This document shows, one piece after another, positions 37,632-46,465 of a stretch of 64,000 nucleotides of DNA. The position numbers were made by a program, and so were the translations under genes. The notes beneath the pieces are model-generated. The model ran no database searches. It saw nothing but the letters and a program-made list of their open reading frames with translations, and was not told the DNA's origin. Numbering within the stretch: the first letter of the stretch is position 1; every line of letters begins with the position of its first letter. The DNA is from Photobacterium sp. SKA34 (GTDB taxonomy: Bacteria; Pseudomonadota; Gammaproteobacteria; Enterobacterales; Vibrionaceae). The stretch lies in NCBI RefSeq assembly GCF_000153325.1, contig NZ_CH724141.1, positions 591,569 to 655,568 of the forward strand, in the 5' to 3' direction.

Positions 37632-38540
37632 ATGCAGTCATCTACCTACCACATTGGTGAAGCAGGTAAAGCTTGGGGAAGCAACGAAAAAGCACAATGG
37701 TTAGCACAGACAACCATTAAACGTTCTTACCTTGAGCAAGTTGTGACAAAAATTGATGCATTGAAAAATGATTTTGACGTCACTCAATACGGTGCTCTGT
37801 CTTATGCCCCAGATAAATATCCTCTTTTTGCGATAAAAACGCGTAATTGGGATAGCAATAAACCAACAATTTTAATTACTGGTGGTATTCACGGTTATGA
37901 AACCAGCGGTGTCCATGGCGCACTTGAATTTGCCGCTTTAGAAGCCAAACACTATAGTGATGATTTTAATATTCTCATTACGCCTTGTGTGAGCCCTTGG
38001 GGCTATGAAACAGTCAACCGTTGGAACCCTAACGCTGTTGATCCTAACCGCTCATTCATCCCAAATAGCCCAGCAGAAGAATCAGCTGCCTTGATGCGCT
38101 TAGTCCAAGAACAAAAAACATCATTTTTAGCGCATATTGATCTTCATGAAACGACGGATACTGACGAGTCCGAGTTTCGTCCAGCACTAGCGGCGCGTGA
38201 CGGTAAAGAATATATTGAAGATTGTGTGCCTGACGGCTTCTACGTGGTTGGTGATACTGAAAACCCACAGGATGCTTTCCAAACTGCAATTATTGATGAA
38301 GTCCGCCATGTTACCCATATAGCGCCACCGGATGACAACGGGAATATTATTGGTGAAGCCATTACCCAGGAAGGTGTAATTAACTATCCATTAAAAGCAT
38401 TAGGATTATGTGCAAGCGTAACAGATGCGTTGTATACCTCGACGACCGAAGTCTATCCTGACAGCCCTCGCGTGACAGAAAAAGAATGTAATATGGCGCA
38501 GGTTGCGGCAATTAAAGGCGCATTAGATTATTTAAAGTAA
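37632..38540 (+). CDS. M14-family zinc metallocarboxypeptidase-like protein
   Basis: A 302-residue cytoplasmic protein (no signal peptide). The zinc site is formed by GIHGYETSG (His and Glu of HxxE) and a downstream IDLHET histidine. Other marks are NPNAVDPNRSF and the DESEFRP region. The family includes carboxypeptidases and succinylglutamate desuccinylase/aspartoacylase relatives. The exact substrate (peptide tail or acyl-amino acid) is not clear. AGGAAGG lies 8-9 bases before the ATG. Strong terminator follows. Confidence 0.85.
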   Translation: MQSSTYHIGEAGKAWGSNEKAQWLAQTTIKRSYLEQVVTKIDALKNDFDVTQYGALSYAPDKYPLFAIKTRNWDSNKPTILITGGIHGYETSGVHGALEFAALEAKHYSDDFNILITPCVSPWGYETVNRWNPNAVDPNRSFIPNSPAEESAALMRLVQEQKTSFLAHIDLHETTDTDESEFRPALAARDGKEYIEDCVPDGFYVVGDTENPQDAFQTAIIDEVRHVTHIAPPDDNGNIIGEAITQEGVINYPLKALGLCASVTDALYTSTTEVYPDSPRVTEKECNMAQVAAIKGALDYLK

Positions 38541-38565
38541 CACGCTAAATAATAAATAATGTCCT

Positions 38566-38602
38566 GCTAACCTTGTTGTTTTATATACAAGGTTAGCTTT
38601 TT
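38566..38602 (+). terminator. Rho-independent terminator
   Basis: Stem GCTAACCTTG/CAAGGTTAGC followed by five T. Confidence 0.87.
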
Positions 38603-38709
38603 ATTATCTTTTATTTTGTTATATTTAACATCTAAATAACAGAGTTTGAATTCCAGATTTATACTCCCCATAACAAAGCCATCGCTCACCTCTAATTTGG
38701 CAAAGCGAT

Positions 38710-39186
38710 ATGGATACCTTTTTCAAACACATTGATAGCCCATTAGGGCAAATGACTATCACGGCAAACGCTAATGCACTCCTTTCAGTTTGGTTTGAAA
38801 CCCATACTATTCCCTCTCTACATCACGCCATACTCAAACCAGACCATGCTATCTTGCTGCAATGTGAGGAACAATTAGCAGAATACTTTTCAGGCGATAG
38901 AAAACAATTCTCAGTACCTTTATCGCTTGAAGGCACGCAATTTCAAGAGCGTGTATGGCAAACATTAACAACTATTCTCTATGGTCAGACATGGCATTAT
39001 CAACAATTAGCTAATGCTATTGATAATCCAAACGCGTGTCGTGCTGTCGGTAGCGCTAACGGTAAAAATACCTTATCCGTTATTGTACCTTGCCACCGAG
39101 TGATCACTAAAAATGGTAATTTAGGGGGATATGCGGGGGGGGAACCATATCAAGCAACAGTTACTCGCATTAGAAAGACAATTTAA
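38710..39186 (+). CDS. ogt: Methylated-DNA-protein cysteine methyltransferase with frameshifted C-terminal tail
   Basis: A 158-residue suicide repair protein that moves alkyl groups from O6-alkylguanine or O4-alkylthymine to its cysteine. The active loop is VIVPCHRVI, and the HTH-like segment AIDNPNACRAVGSANGKN precedes it. The tail after GYAGG (EPYQATVTRIRKTI) does not match the family. Dropping one G from the run of eight at 39135-39142 gives NHIKQQLLALERQFK, the expected ending, with a stop at 39190. All catalytic residues precede the shift, so activity may persist. A sequencing error is an equal possibility. Confidence 0.88.
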   Translation: MDTFFKHIDSPLGQMTITANANALLSVWFETHTIPSLHHAILKPDHAILLQCEEQLAEYFSGDRKQFSVPLSLEGTQFQERVWQTLTTILYGQTWHYQQLANAIDNPNACRAVGSANGKNTLSVIVPCHRVITKNGNLGGYAGGEPYQATVTRIRKTI

Positions 39187-39361
39187 ATAATAAATGCACT
39201 CACGCTGAGTCTATTTTTCTATTGATAAACTCATGTATAACTTTAGATAGCTGCCATACTTAATGTTAAGAGTAGCGTTTATGTGTAGCGTATAACTAAC
39301 AGAAAATCGACGTTATCTTGATGTATTTAAAATAACTAGGCGAAGATATGAGGAGGCAATT

Positions 39362-39880
39362 ATGGCTACAGCAATCTCTGTCGAACAATATTTATCACAC
39401 CATAATATTGAGCTTAGGCTAATACACCATCGTCCTACCGACTCATCATTTAATTCTGCAATATCGGCACACGTTCCCACAACGAAGGTGGCTAAATCTG
39501 TCATATTAAAAGATCAACAACACAATTATCTCATGGCTGTAATACCAGCAAATCGTCATGTCATGTTAGATAAAGTGAATAAAATTACAGGTAAACAGTA
39601 CTGTATCGTTGGTGAGCACGAACTGTCAGCGCTATTCCAAGACTGTAGCCCTGGTGCAATTCCTAATTTAGGGCAGATTTATCACCTTGATATGATCGTC
39701 GATGACATGCTGTTTGGTATCGACGATATTTATCTTGAAGCGGGTGATCATGAAAATCTTATTCATCTCACCACCGCGCAATTTCAAAAACTCATGACCA
39801 ACATCAGTCACCATACGATTAGTGGCTACAGGATGTTATTTACTCAACAAAATGAAAGTAGTTATTGGGATTGGGAATAG
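39362..39880 (+). CDS. YbaK/EbsC-type aminoacyl-tRNA deacylase
   Basis: A 172-residue trans-editing protein that should hydrolyse mischarged aminoacyl-tRNA. Family marks are HVPTTKVAKSVILKDQQHNYLMAVIPA with the conserved lysine, and a GAIPNLGQIYHLDMIVDD segment corresponding to the G-x-x-P motif. GAGGAGG lies 7 bases before the ATG. Which mischarged tRNA it serves is unclear from sequence. It stands alone downstream of ogt. Confidence 0.87.
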   Translation: MATAISVEQYLSHHNIELRLIHHRPTDSSFNSAISAHVPTTKVAKSVILKDQQHNYLMAVIPANRHVMLDKVNKITGKQYCIVGEHELSALFQDCSPGAIPNLGQIYHLDMIVDDMLFGIDDIYLEAGDHENLIHLTTAQFQKLMTNISHHTISGYRMLFTQQNESSYWDWE

Positions 39881-39989
39881 TCTCAACATATTGCCTTTGA
39901 CTAGATATAATAAAGCACATGATCACATTTTCTTTCTGTAATCATGTTTTGCGAATGCTGTTAGATACCAACAGTGTTCGCGTTTTCCT

Positions 39990-41210
39990 CTATTCATTAA
40001 TTATTTCACACCATGATGTTCCTGTGGGGATCTGCATTGATTTAAGCTCTGATGCAGATATTGCGGGGAGATCTCGCTGCAATATTACTTCAGCAGCTAA
40101 CATCATTCGCTCATAGACTAAAGGATAAAACATACGTCCTGTTTGTCCCCACTCTACGGTATAACGACCACAACCCATTGCAATACCATCACTTTGTGAT
40201 AGAAATAAAAACCTATCTTGCAGCCCAAAGTGCTCATACATCATGTAAGACTGAAATAACATTGCCATATCTTCTTTTCGATTACTGTAACCATATAAAT
40301 CACTCGCACCTTCTACCTCAAAATGTGCACCAACTTGTAAAGCGTTGAGTGTACTAACCTCATAGCTTGGCGTAACACCGTCATACAGTACCTTGGCGAC
40401 ATCAAACAAAAGATCATCTTGCAGTGGAAACCGATCATAGAGAGTTTGATTTAATGGTGTCATCGCGCTGATGTTTTGATAAATAGTCCGGCGAGGATCG
40501 AGCGATGTTAAGGAAGTAGGTGGAATCGCATCCACTACATGGGTTAATTCATGTACCAATAGCCTAAATAAGGCTGGTAATAACTGCTCGGTAGTACGCA
40601 TCGAATTATTTTCTGCATAATCATTACTCACCCAAGTCGCATAGTTCCCATCACTATCGACACTTTGCCGTACCGGCAGAAACTGTACATTAGACTGAAA
40701 CTGATCACGAAAGTCTTGTTTAGCAATAATGGTTAACCACTCCTGCTCGTTTCGCCATAAGTAACGAGGGTCAATATAAATGGTTGCGGTATTAGCACTA
40801 TAAAAAGAAGGTCGAATATCATCAGCAATTACGATAGCACCGACGGATCGAAATAAAGGCAATATTTCAGGCGGAAGCAACGCTAAGGCAGATAAAAAAT
40901 GCTCGGCCATCCAAGGATGAGAAACAAAGACTCGTTGCTCAATATCCGCCAAGGTCACAGCCGTGTTTAGCGTAAGCCCTATCGGTGGGAATTGACTGAC
41001 TAAACAGCTATTTCGATAATTTTTGGCGCACTCAAGGTACTGCTTTGGTGTTGTATCAGAGTATGCGACAACCTTACTGAGGTCAGGAAACCCTTCCGCA
41101 TTTAGCGCTATCTCTTGGTGGCTATCATCATCACAAGCGGTAAGTAATAGCGAAATAAACACGATAAAAAGTAAAGAAGACAGATATCTACAGCTCGAAC
41201 TCAACCACAT
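39990..41210 (-). CDS. Putative zinc-protease lipoprotein
   Basis: A 406-residue exported protein. The signal peptide ends in a lipobox-like L-T-A-C at about residue 26, then D-D-D, an aspartate run that in E. coli favours inner-membrane retention. A zincin-type HELTHVVDA sits near residue 222, and HFEVEGASDLYGY near 325 may supply the third ligand (Glu). I do not recognise a named family. GGGAGA precedes the ATG by 7 bases. It is probably a periplasmic metallopeptidase of unknown target; catalytic activity is inferred from HExxH only. Confidence 0.72.
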   Translation of the reverse strand: MWLSSSCRYLSSLLFIVFISLLLTACDDDSHQEIALNAEGFPDLSKVVAYSDTTPKQYLECAKNYRNSCLVSQFPPIGLTLNTAVTLADIEQRVFVSHPWMAEHFLSALALLPPEILPLFRSVGAIVIADDIRPSFYSANTATIYIDPRYLWRNEQEWLTIIAKQDFRDQFQSNVQFLPVRQSVDSDGNYATWVSNDYAENNSMRTTEQLLPALFRLLVHELTHVVDAIPPTSLTSLDPRRTIYQNISAMTPLNQTLYDRFPLQDDLLFDVAKVLYDGVTPSYEVSTLNALQVGAHFEVEGASDLYGYSNRKEDMAMLFQSYMMYEHFGLQDRFLFLSQSDGIAMGCGRYTVEWGQTGRMFYPLVYERMMLAAEVILQRDLPAISASELKSMQIPTGTSWCEIINE

Positions 41211-41436
41211 ATAGCATCTCCCTACCTAACTACTTTCACAAGTGTAGCGGAAAGAAAATAATGATAAGTATTACCACTAATGAATGTTTCAAATATCGTG
41301 ATCAAGCTTCACTATCGAAGATATTCCTACCAACAGATATTGACTAAAGAGCGAATAAATCTATTCTGGAATAGAGTAATAGAGAGGCATATCACAAAAA
41401 TGACGGTTGCCAATTTTTAACTATGGAAGGTGTTAA

Positions 41437-41487
41437 ATGGATTTACTTCGTGGCTTATATTCACTACTTGAATCGTTCTTTGAATAA
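41437..41487 (+). CDS. Candidate 16-residue amphipathic peptide
   Basis: AAGGTG lies 6-7 bases before an ATG that opens MDLLRGLYSLLESFFE, then stops. The peptide is a near-ideal amphipathic helix with acidic and basic residues on one face and Leu/Phe/Tyr on the other. A terminator follows 28 bases later. It resembles small membrane-active peptides or leader peptides in general form, but no family is recognised. Translation is uncertain. Confidence 0.42.
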   Translation: MDLLRGLYSLLESFFE

Positions 41488-41515
41488 CGCAAGCAATATA
41501 ATTATCTCGAGTATC

Positions 41516-41547
41516 AAGCCGTAATTCAGTATTACGGCTTTTCTCTT
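41516..41547 (+). terminator. Rho-independent terminator
   Basis: Stem AAGCCGTAAT/ATTACGGCTT with a TCAGT loop and a T-rich tail on the plus strand. It ends the 16-codon ORF transcript and faces the end of the esterase gene. Confidence 0.82.
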
Positions 41548-41563
41548 TTAGATGCATTCATAA

Positions 41564-42490
41564 TTATTTATTGAGAAAGACACCTATAGTTGTATAAGTC
41601 TGCTCACACTCTTTCTTCACTATGTTTTCCATATTTAAGAACGCATGAATCATTTGCTCAAAATGGATATGCTCAGATTCTACACCTTGCTTTTTTAACG
41701 CTTCGACATAGGCGATACCTTCATCTTTTAATGGACAAAACTCAGCCGTAATTACTAGGCTTTCAGGTAATGCCATACTATAAGGTCCCCACACAGGTGA
41801 TGCCTTACGTCTATCTTCATTATGCTGAAAGTAATTTGAGAAATACCATTCAATTCGAGGCTGTTGTAGCAAATATCCTATACCGTTTTGATTAACAGAT
41901 GGAAAGCTTAAAGTGTAATCAAGGCTTGGATAAATCAGCACTTGTTTTGCAATTTCAACATCATCATCAAATTGTGCTATTCGTGCTAACGTGGCACAAA
42001 TAGCACCACCCGCAGAATCTCCAGCAATAGAAAGCTGAGGTATAAAACTTATCTCTGCGCGGATCAAAGTTTGAAATAGCGATTGTAAAACCAAATAGCC
42101 ATCTTCAATCGCCGCGGGATAAGGATGCTCTGGAGCAAGAGGGTACTCAACCGATACAACAATAAACTGACTATATTGTGCTAATTTCCGACAAATAGGA
42201 TCGTAAACCTCGACATTACCTGACATATGCCCACCACCATGAAAAAAAACTAATACGGGGAGTGCCGTCTCAGGTTGAGGATGATAAATGCGAATAGGCA
42301 CTTTATCTTTAATCGTTAGGTTTTCAATTAACGCAATATTAGGAATATCAGTGACGAGCTCACGAGTAATAGCAGCGAGACCTTCTCTCACCGTTGGTAC
42401 GGTAAATGGAATACCACTGGCAATGGTTTCGTCCATCACTTTATTAAAGCTGTTAAGCCATTGATCTAATAAAGTCGTTAATTGGCGCAT
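41564..42490 (-). CDS. Alpha/beta-hydrolase, HSL-type esterase
   Basis: A 308-residue cytoplasmic esterase or lipase of the hormone-sensitive-lipase group. The oxyanion motif is FFHGGGHMSGN near residue 84, and the nucleophile elbow is GDSAGG near 153. The acid sits in the CPLKDEG region and the histidine in QMIHAFLN near 285. The substrate is probably a short-chain ester. It lies about 40 bases downstream of the broken fabV on the same strand and may be co-transcribed. Confidence 0.9.
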   Translation of the reverse strand: MRQLTTLLDQWLNSFNKVMDETIASGIPFTVPTVREGLAAITRELVTDIPNIALIENLTIKDKVPIRIYHPQPETALPVLVFFHGGGHMSGNVEVYDPICRKLAQYSQFIVVSVEYPLAPEHPYPAAIEDGYLVLQSLFQTLIRAEISFIPQLSIAGDSAGGAICATLARIAQFDDDVEIAKQVLIYPSLDYTLSFPSVNQNGIGYLLQQPRIEWYFSNYFQHNEDRRKASPVWGPYSMALPESLVITAEFCPLKDEGIAYVEALKKQGVESEHIHFEQMIHAFLNMENIVKKECEQTYTTIGVFLNK

Positions 42491-42532
42491 ATTTATCCTT
42501 GAATATAGGTACTAACCGTTACCCTACAATAA

Positions 42533-43762
42533 TTAGGGCGCTAATTTTGATAACTCTTCAATATCAACAGGCTGAGTATAATCAACAGATGATAAACCAA
42601 AACCATTAAGGGCTAAAAAAGCTGATTTGTATCCAGCATAATCGCCAACCTGTCTAAAGTTGTCAGCATTCATTTCTGCCATTAATTTGTCTACTTGCAA
42701 CTGTACTTCAGGTTTTAGTTCCCAATCGTCCATCCTAATCAGAGCCTGATCTGTTTGCTCGTTTGAATTATTGCGCTGCTTCGTTTCAGTATCAGCCTCT
42801 GAATAAATTTTTTGTGCAAAAAGGCGCTGCATTTACTCAATACACCCTTCATGGTTTCCCATTTGTTTCATCACTTTAAATAACGCCAATATATAGGGCG
42901 AAAATGTCGGTATAAAGACACTGGCTTTTGTCACCAATGCTTTGCACACCACAACGTTAGCTTGGCCATTGATCACTTGAGCTAATTGTTGATTAATTGC
43001 GATCGCGGTTTGATGTAAATGCTGTTTAGCAATACCAAGTGTCCCGTGATGATAAATAGGATATGTCGACTCAGGACCAATATATGAGTAAGCCAAGGTT
43101 TTAGCTTTCGGGGCTAACAAATTTTCCGATAACAGAAAGTTTATCCATTGTTGCCAATCTTCACCGCCCATCACTTTCGTCGTTGCAAAAATTTCCTCGT
43201 CACTGGCCGCAGTTAATTCCGTAGCAACTAATTTATCGTTTTCTAAATCAACACTATAACCAGGAAAGTTTTCACCCACGGTTTTTAAACATGAGCGCCA
43301 CACCTCACCCGTTTCAGGGTCGGGACGAATACCTGTTGCTAGGCTATAAATCACTAAATCAATATGCCCGCCAAAATCATCACGTATTGTTTGCGCTACG
43401 TGTTGACGCACTTCATCTGAAAATGCATCACCCACAATATTTTTAGCAACATAGCCTTGCTGCTCAGCCGCTTGTTTAAAGAAAATATTGTTATACCAAC
43501 CCGCAGAGCCTATCCCCTTATCACTTGGACCTCGTTCATAAGAGACACCTAAGGTTTCTGCTTGTACACCACCAAAGGTTAACGCAATACGTGACGCCAG
43601 CCCAAATCCAGATGACGCACCTAAAATTAATACTCGTAGAGGACCTTGTGTGATCGGAGCAACAGACTGTACATAATCAATCTGCTGTTGTACTGCTTGC
43701 TGGCAACCATAAGGGTGTGCTGTTCGTGCCACAACACCTTGAATTTCTGGTTGAATCACCAT
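42533..43762 (-). pseudogene. fabV: Enoyl-ACP/trans-2-enoyl-CoA reductase FabV with an internal stop codon
   Basis: NADH-dependent enoyl reductase of the FabV class. Residues 1-309 carry LILGASSGFGLASRI (NAD-binding) and the active-site Tyr-x8-Lys (YHHGTLGIAK near 240). A TAA at 42833-42835 then follows CIE and precedes MQRLF in the same frame, where the family has Gln. One C-to-T change turns CAA into TAA. The last 99 residues (RMDDWELKPEVQLQV..., VDYTQPVDIEELSK) are intact. Full length would be 409, slightly long for FabV. All catalytic residues precede the stop, but the C-terminal domain is normally required. FabI elsewhere could compensate. Confidence 0.9.
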
Positions 43763-44055
43763 TGAACCATTCCTCTTATCGATTTATACATCATCGTTTA
43801 CTGATCAGCTTGCCATACACGGCATTAATAAAACCTGATGATTCACTGATAACGTCATATTTACACCATCAATAGGTCAACCTTTGAACAGTTAACTCAT
43901 ATAAACATCAAAAATGATTCATATTTGTATCAAAAAATTTTAATAATGGTAATTTTTTGCATTATTGAGCCAAAAACCAATAGGCGCAGCTTTATTTAAA
44001 ATCCATTCAAATATCAAACTATTAGCTGCACTTTAAATTTTTGCAGGAAGCAACG

Positions 44056-44670
44056 ATGAAGGTAAGGACGAGTGTTTTTATAATTTTACTGTTAAGTTTT
44101 AGTTCTAGCGGATATGCAAAGACCTCATTACAACAGCAAGCCAAAATTATTTATGAAGAAACAAAACTTAAGAAGCATTTAAACTTCAATATATTTATGA
44201 GCGCTTATAAAGAACATATGCGTGTTGCAGATAAACCGATTATGTCGATTATTGATTACAGCCAGCCCTCGAATAATCGCCGTTTTTTTATTATTGATAC
44301 CGATAAAAAGAAACTGCTTTACCGCACTTTTGTTTCACACGGCATCAATAGCGGCGATCTTTATGCTACGCAATTTTCTAATATTGTTGATAGTAAACAA
44401 ACCAGCTTAGGCACTTATCGTGTTGCTGAAGCCTATCATGGTAAGTATGGGCTTTCGTTACGTCTTGATGGGATGAGCCCATCAAATTCTAATGCAAGAA
44501 AACGCGCGATTGTGCTACATGGAGCAAAATACGCAGAGCCAATTACTATTAAAAAATTAGGCATGCTTGGACGTAGCTGGGGGTGTCCAGCGATTCCAAT
44601 GGAGTTAACCAAAAATGTCGTCAACTTGTTAAAAGAAGGCGGTTCAATCTACGCCCATGCGCGATTATAA
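44056..44670 (+). CDS. L,D-transpeptidase-like catalytic domain protein, copy 1
   Basis: A 204-residue exported protein of the YkuD_2/murein L,D-transpeptidase catalytic-domain family. The signal peptide is RTSVFIILLLSFSSSGYA. The catalytic His and Cys motifs are AIVLHGA and RSWGCPAI. The conserved RLDGMSPSNSNARKRA precedes them. AGGA(AG) lies before ATG 44056. These enzymes may act on peptidoglycan stem peptides, though activity is unproved for this subgroup. A second copy with the same layout follows 0.23 kb downstream. Confidence 0.85.
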   Translation: MKVRTSVFIILLLSFSSSGYAKTSLQQQAKIIYEETKLKKHLNFNIFMSAYKEHMRVADKPIMSIIDYSQPSNNRRFFIIDTDKKKLLYRTFVSHGINSGDLYATQFSNIVDSKQTSLGTYRVAEAYHGKYGLSLRLDGMSPSNSNARKRAIVLHGAKYAEPITIKKLGMLGRSWGCPAIPMELTKNVVNLLKEGGSIYAHARL

Positions 44671-44700
44671 TTCGCTTTATTGTTTGCAAAATGCCATTTA

Positions 44701-44732
44701 GAAAACTCCTTTTAGCGCGAGTTTTATTTTTT
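44701..44732 (+). terminator. Terminator between the two L,D-transpeptidase-like genes
   Basis: Stem AAAACTC/GAGTTTT followed by a T-rich run. It suggests the two copies are transcribed separately. Confidence 0.65.
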
Positions 44733-44900
44733 CACTTCTAAGACATCTCTTATTTTCGACTATCACATACTTCTATCATACCCACGCTGAACAATGTAAA
44801 CAATGTCTTGTCTTTTAGATAATTGGCACAGAATATTCATACATCTCTTCTATATACCATCACCGAGCAAATAAGCACGTTCAATATGGGAGGGGTTATG

Positions 44901-45539
44901 ATGTTTTCACTTTTTTTCCGTCTAAAACTCAAATATCTCATTATCGCATCTTTAATTTTTAGCAGTCATTACGCTAACGCAATGAGAGCAACGCACGCTT
45001 GGAAGGTTTACAACCATGCTCAGCTCCAAAATTACGTTGAATTTGATATATTTCTCAATGCTTATCGTGAGCATTTACGTGTTGCCAACAAACCTATAAT
45101 GTCGATTATTGATTACTCTCAACCATCTGACTCTAAGCGATTTTTAATCATAGATATTGAAAAAAGAGCCCTACTACATAGAACCTTTGTCGCTCACGGT
45201 ATAAATAGCGGCAAACTGTATGCTACACAATTTTCCAATACAGTGAATAGTAGACAAACCAGCTTAGGTACTTACCGTGTTGGTGAAGCATATTATGGTA
45301 AATACGGTATTTCTTTACGATTAGATGGCATGAGCCCTAGTAATTCAAATGCCCGAAAACGTGCGATTGTATTACACGGTGCAAGCTACGCTGAACCAAA
45401 TGTCATTCATGCAATTGGGATGCTAGGTCGAAGTTGGGGATGTCCAGCAATATCACGAGAGATCACACCAGAAATCGTAGACCTACTTAAAGAAGGAGGG
45501 TCTATTTATGCTCACGCTCATAATCACAGGTATAATTAA
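44901..45539 (+). CDS. L,D-transpeptidase-like catalytic domain protein, copy 2
   Basis: A 212-residue paralogue of the preceding gene. ATG 44901 is taken because GGGAGGGG lies 5 bases upstream; the adjacent ATG 44898 is too close to it. The signal peptide (LKYLIIASLIFSSHYANA) is followed by a mature part sharing long identical blocks with copy 1: NKPIMSIIDYSQPSD in place of DKPIMSIIDYSQPSN, the identical RLDGMSPSNSNARKRAIVLHGA, and RSWGCPAI. The N-terminal 50 residues diverge. It is a tandem duplication with conserved catalytic residues in both. Confidence 0.85.
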   Translation: MFSLFFRLKLKYLIIASLIFSSHYANAMRATHAWKVYNHAQLQNYVEFDIFLNAYREHLRVANKPIMSIIDYSQPSDSKRFLIIDIEKRALLHRTFVAHGINSGKLYATQFSNTVNSRQTSLGTYRVGEAYYGKYGISLRLDGMSPSNSNARKRAIVLHGASYAEPNVIHAIGMLGRSWGCPAISREITPEIVDLLKEGGSIYAHAHNHRYN

Positions 45540-45556
45540 TAAACATCCAAATCACA

Positions 45557-45682
45557 CTAGTTACTGAAAAACGCAACCACCAGCAGCAATAAAAAAATAA
45601 CGCCAATAAATTTCAGTAATAAACCTAAGGAAGCGCCACCTTTAGGGGCTTTGTTACAACAGCTCATACATTGTCTATTCAT
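45557..45682 (-). CDS. Candidate 41-residue single-TM small protein
   Basis: An ORF opening MNRQCMSCCNKAPKGGASLG, followed by a strong hydrophobic helix (FIGVIFLLLLVVAFF) and a short end. Four cysteines cluster at the N-terminus (C-x2-C-C pattern). No clear ribosome site is seen, but hydrophobic-helix composition over 15 codons is unlikely by chance. It resembles small membrane proteins often found in Vibrionaceae; the role is unknown. Confidence 0.5.
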   Translation of the reverse strand: MNRQCMSCCNKAPKGGASLGLLLKFIGVIFLLLLVVAFFSN

Positions 45683-45750
45683 TAAATAATAAGAGTAATG
45701 AGAATAAAGGTTCCAGTAGAGGGAAGGTCAATACCCCATCTCATAAAACT

Positions 45751-45783
45751 AAGTACATACTTATAAAATATACGTATGTACTT
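45751..45783 (-). terminator. Probable terminator of the marC-like gene
   Basis: Stem AAGTACATAC/GTATGTACTT with a 13-base AT loop; the T-run on the minus strand is delayed (AGTTTTA). Confidence 0.55.
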
Positions 45784-45826
45784 AGCCTAATAAATCATCA
45801 CATTCGTTTATAAATATAACTGAATC

Positions 45827-46465
45827 TTACTTAACGCCAGAGAATAACACGACTGCATCATGAACCCCTTGGATCCCCATCTGCATTCCAATCACGGTTA
45901 AAATTAATCCCATTAAGCGCGTAATAATACTGATCCCACTTTGACCAATTTTTTCTATTAGTTTAGGGCCATAAATAAAGCAAAAAAACGTGATCACACA
46001 CAGTAAAGCAAAGGCAGAAACCGTTACAAGAATATGAAACATTCCCCCTGCAGCAGAGTAGTTCATGGCCGTCGCAATCGTACCAGGACCTGCAAGTAAA
46101 GGTAGAGCTAATGGAGAAATCGCAATATCAGTACCAATATCGGATGTTTCTTCTTCCTTTGCTGCATGCATGCTTGATGTATTACCTTGTAGCATGTGAT
46201 AACCAACAAGAAAGACTAAAATCCCCCCCGCTAAACGTAATGCAGGTAGCGTAATACCAAATACACTAAAGATCCCTTTTCCTAAAAAACAGAACGTTGT
46301 GATGATACAAAAAGCCGTAACCAGCGCCTTAAATGCAATTGCTCTTGTTTGTTTTGCTGGCATTCCACCTGTCATTCCCACAAATACTGCCGTATTCGCA
46401 AAGGGATTCATCATAGCGAAGAAACCCATGAATACAGTAATAGCGACTGTTATTAAGTCGTGCAT
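45827..46465 (-). CDS. MarC-family inner-membrane protein
   Basis: A 212-residue, six-helix MarC/UPF0056 protein. Family marks are FFAMMNPFANTAVF near the N-terminus, LRLAGGILVFLVGYHML, and PLALPLLAGPGTIATAM. The MarC group has no agreed transport function; it is not a proven drug pump despite the name. Single gene. Confidence 0.88.
   Translation of the reverse strand: MHDLITVAITVFMGFFAMMNPFANTAVFVGMTGGMPAKQTRAIAFKALVTAFCIITTFCFLGKGIFSVFGITLPALRLAGGILVFLVGYHMLQGNTSSMHAAKEEETSDIGTDIAISPLALPLLAGPGTIATAMNYSAAGGMFHILVTVSAFALLCVITFFCFIYGPKLIEKIGQSGISIITRLMGLILTVIGMQMGIQGVHDAVVLFSGVK

Noticed and set aside
40052..40348. A 98-codon plus-strand ORF inside the putative zinc-protease gene
   Set aside because: Antisense shadow over a gene with signal peptide and zinc motif.
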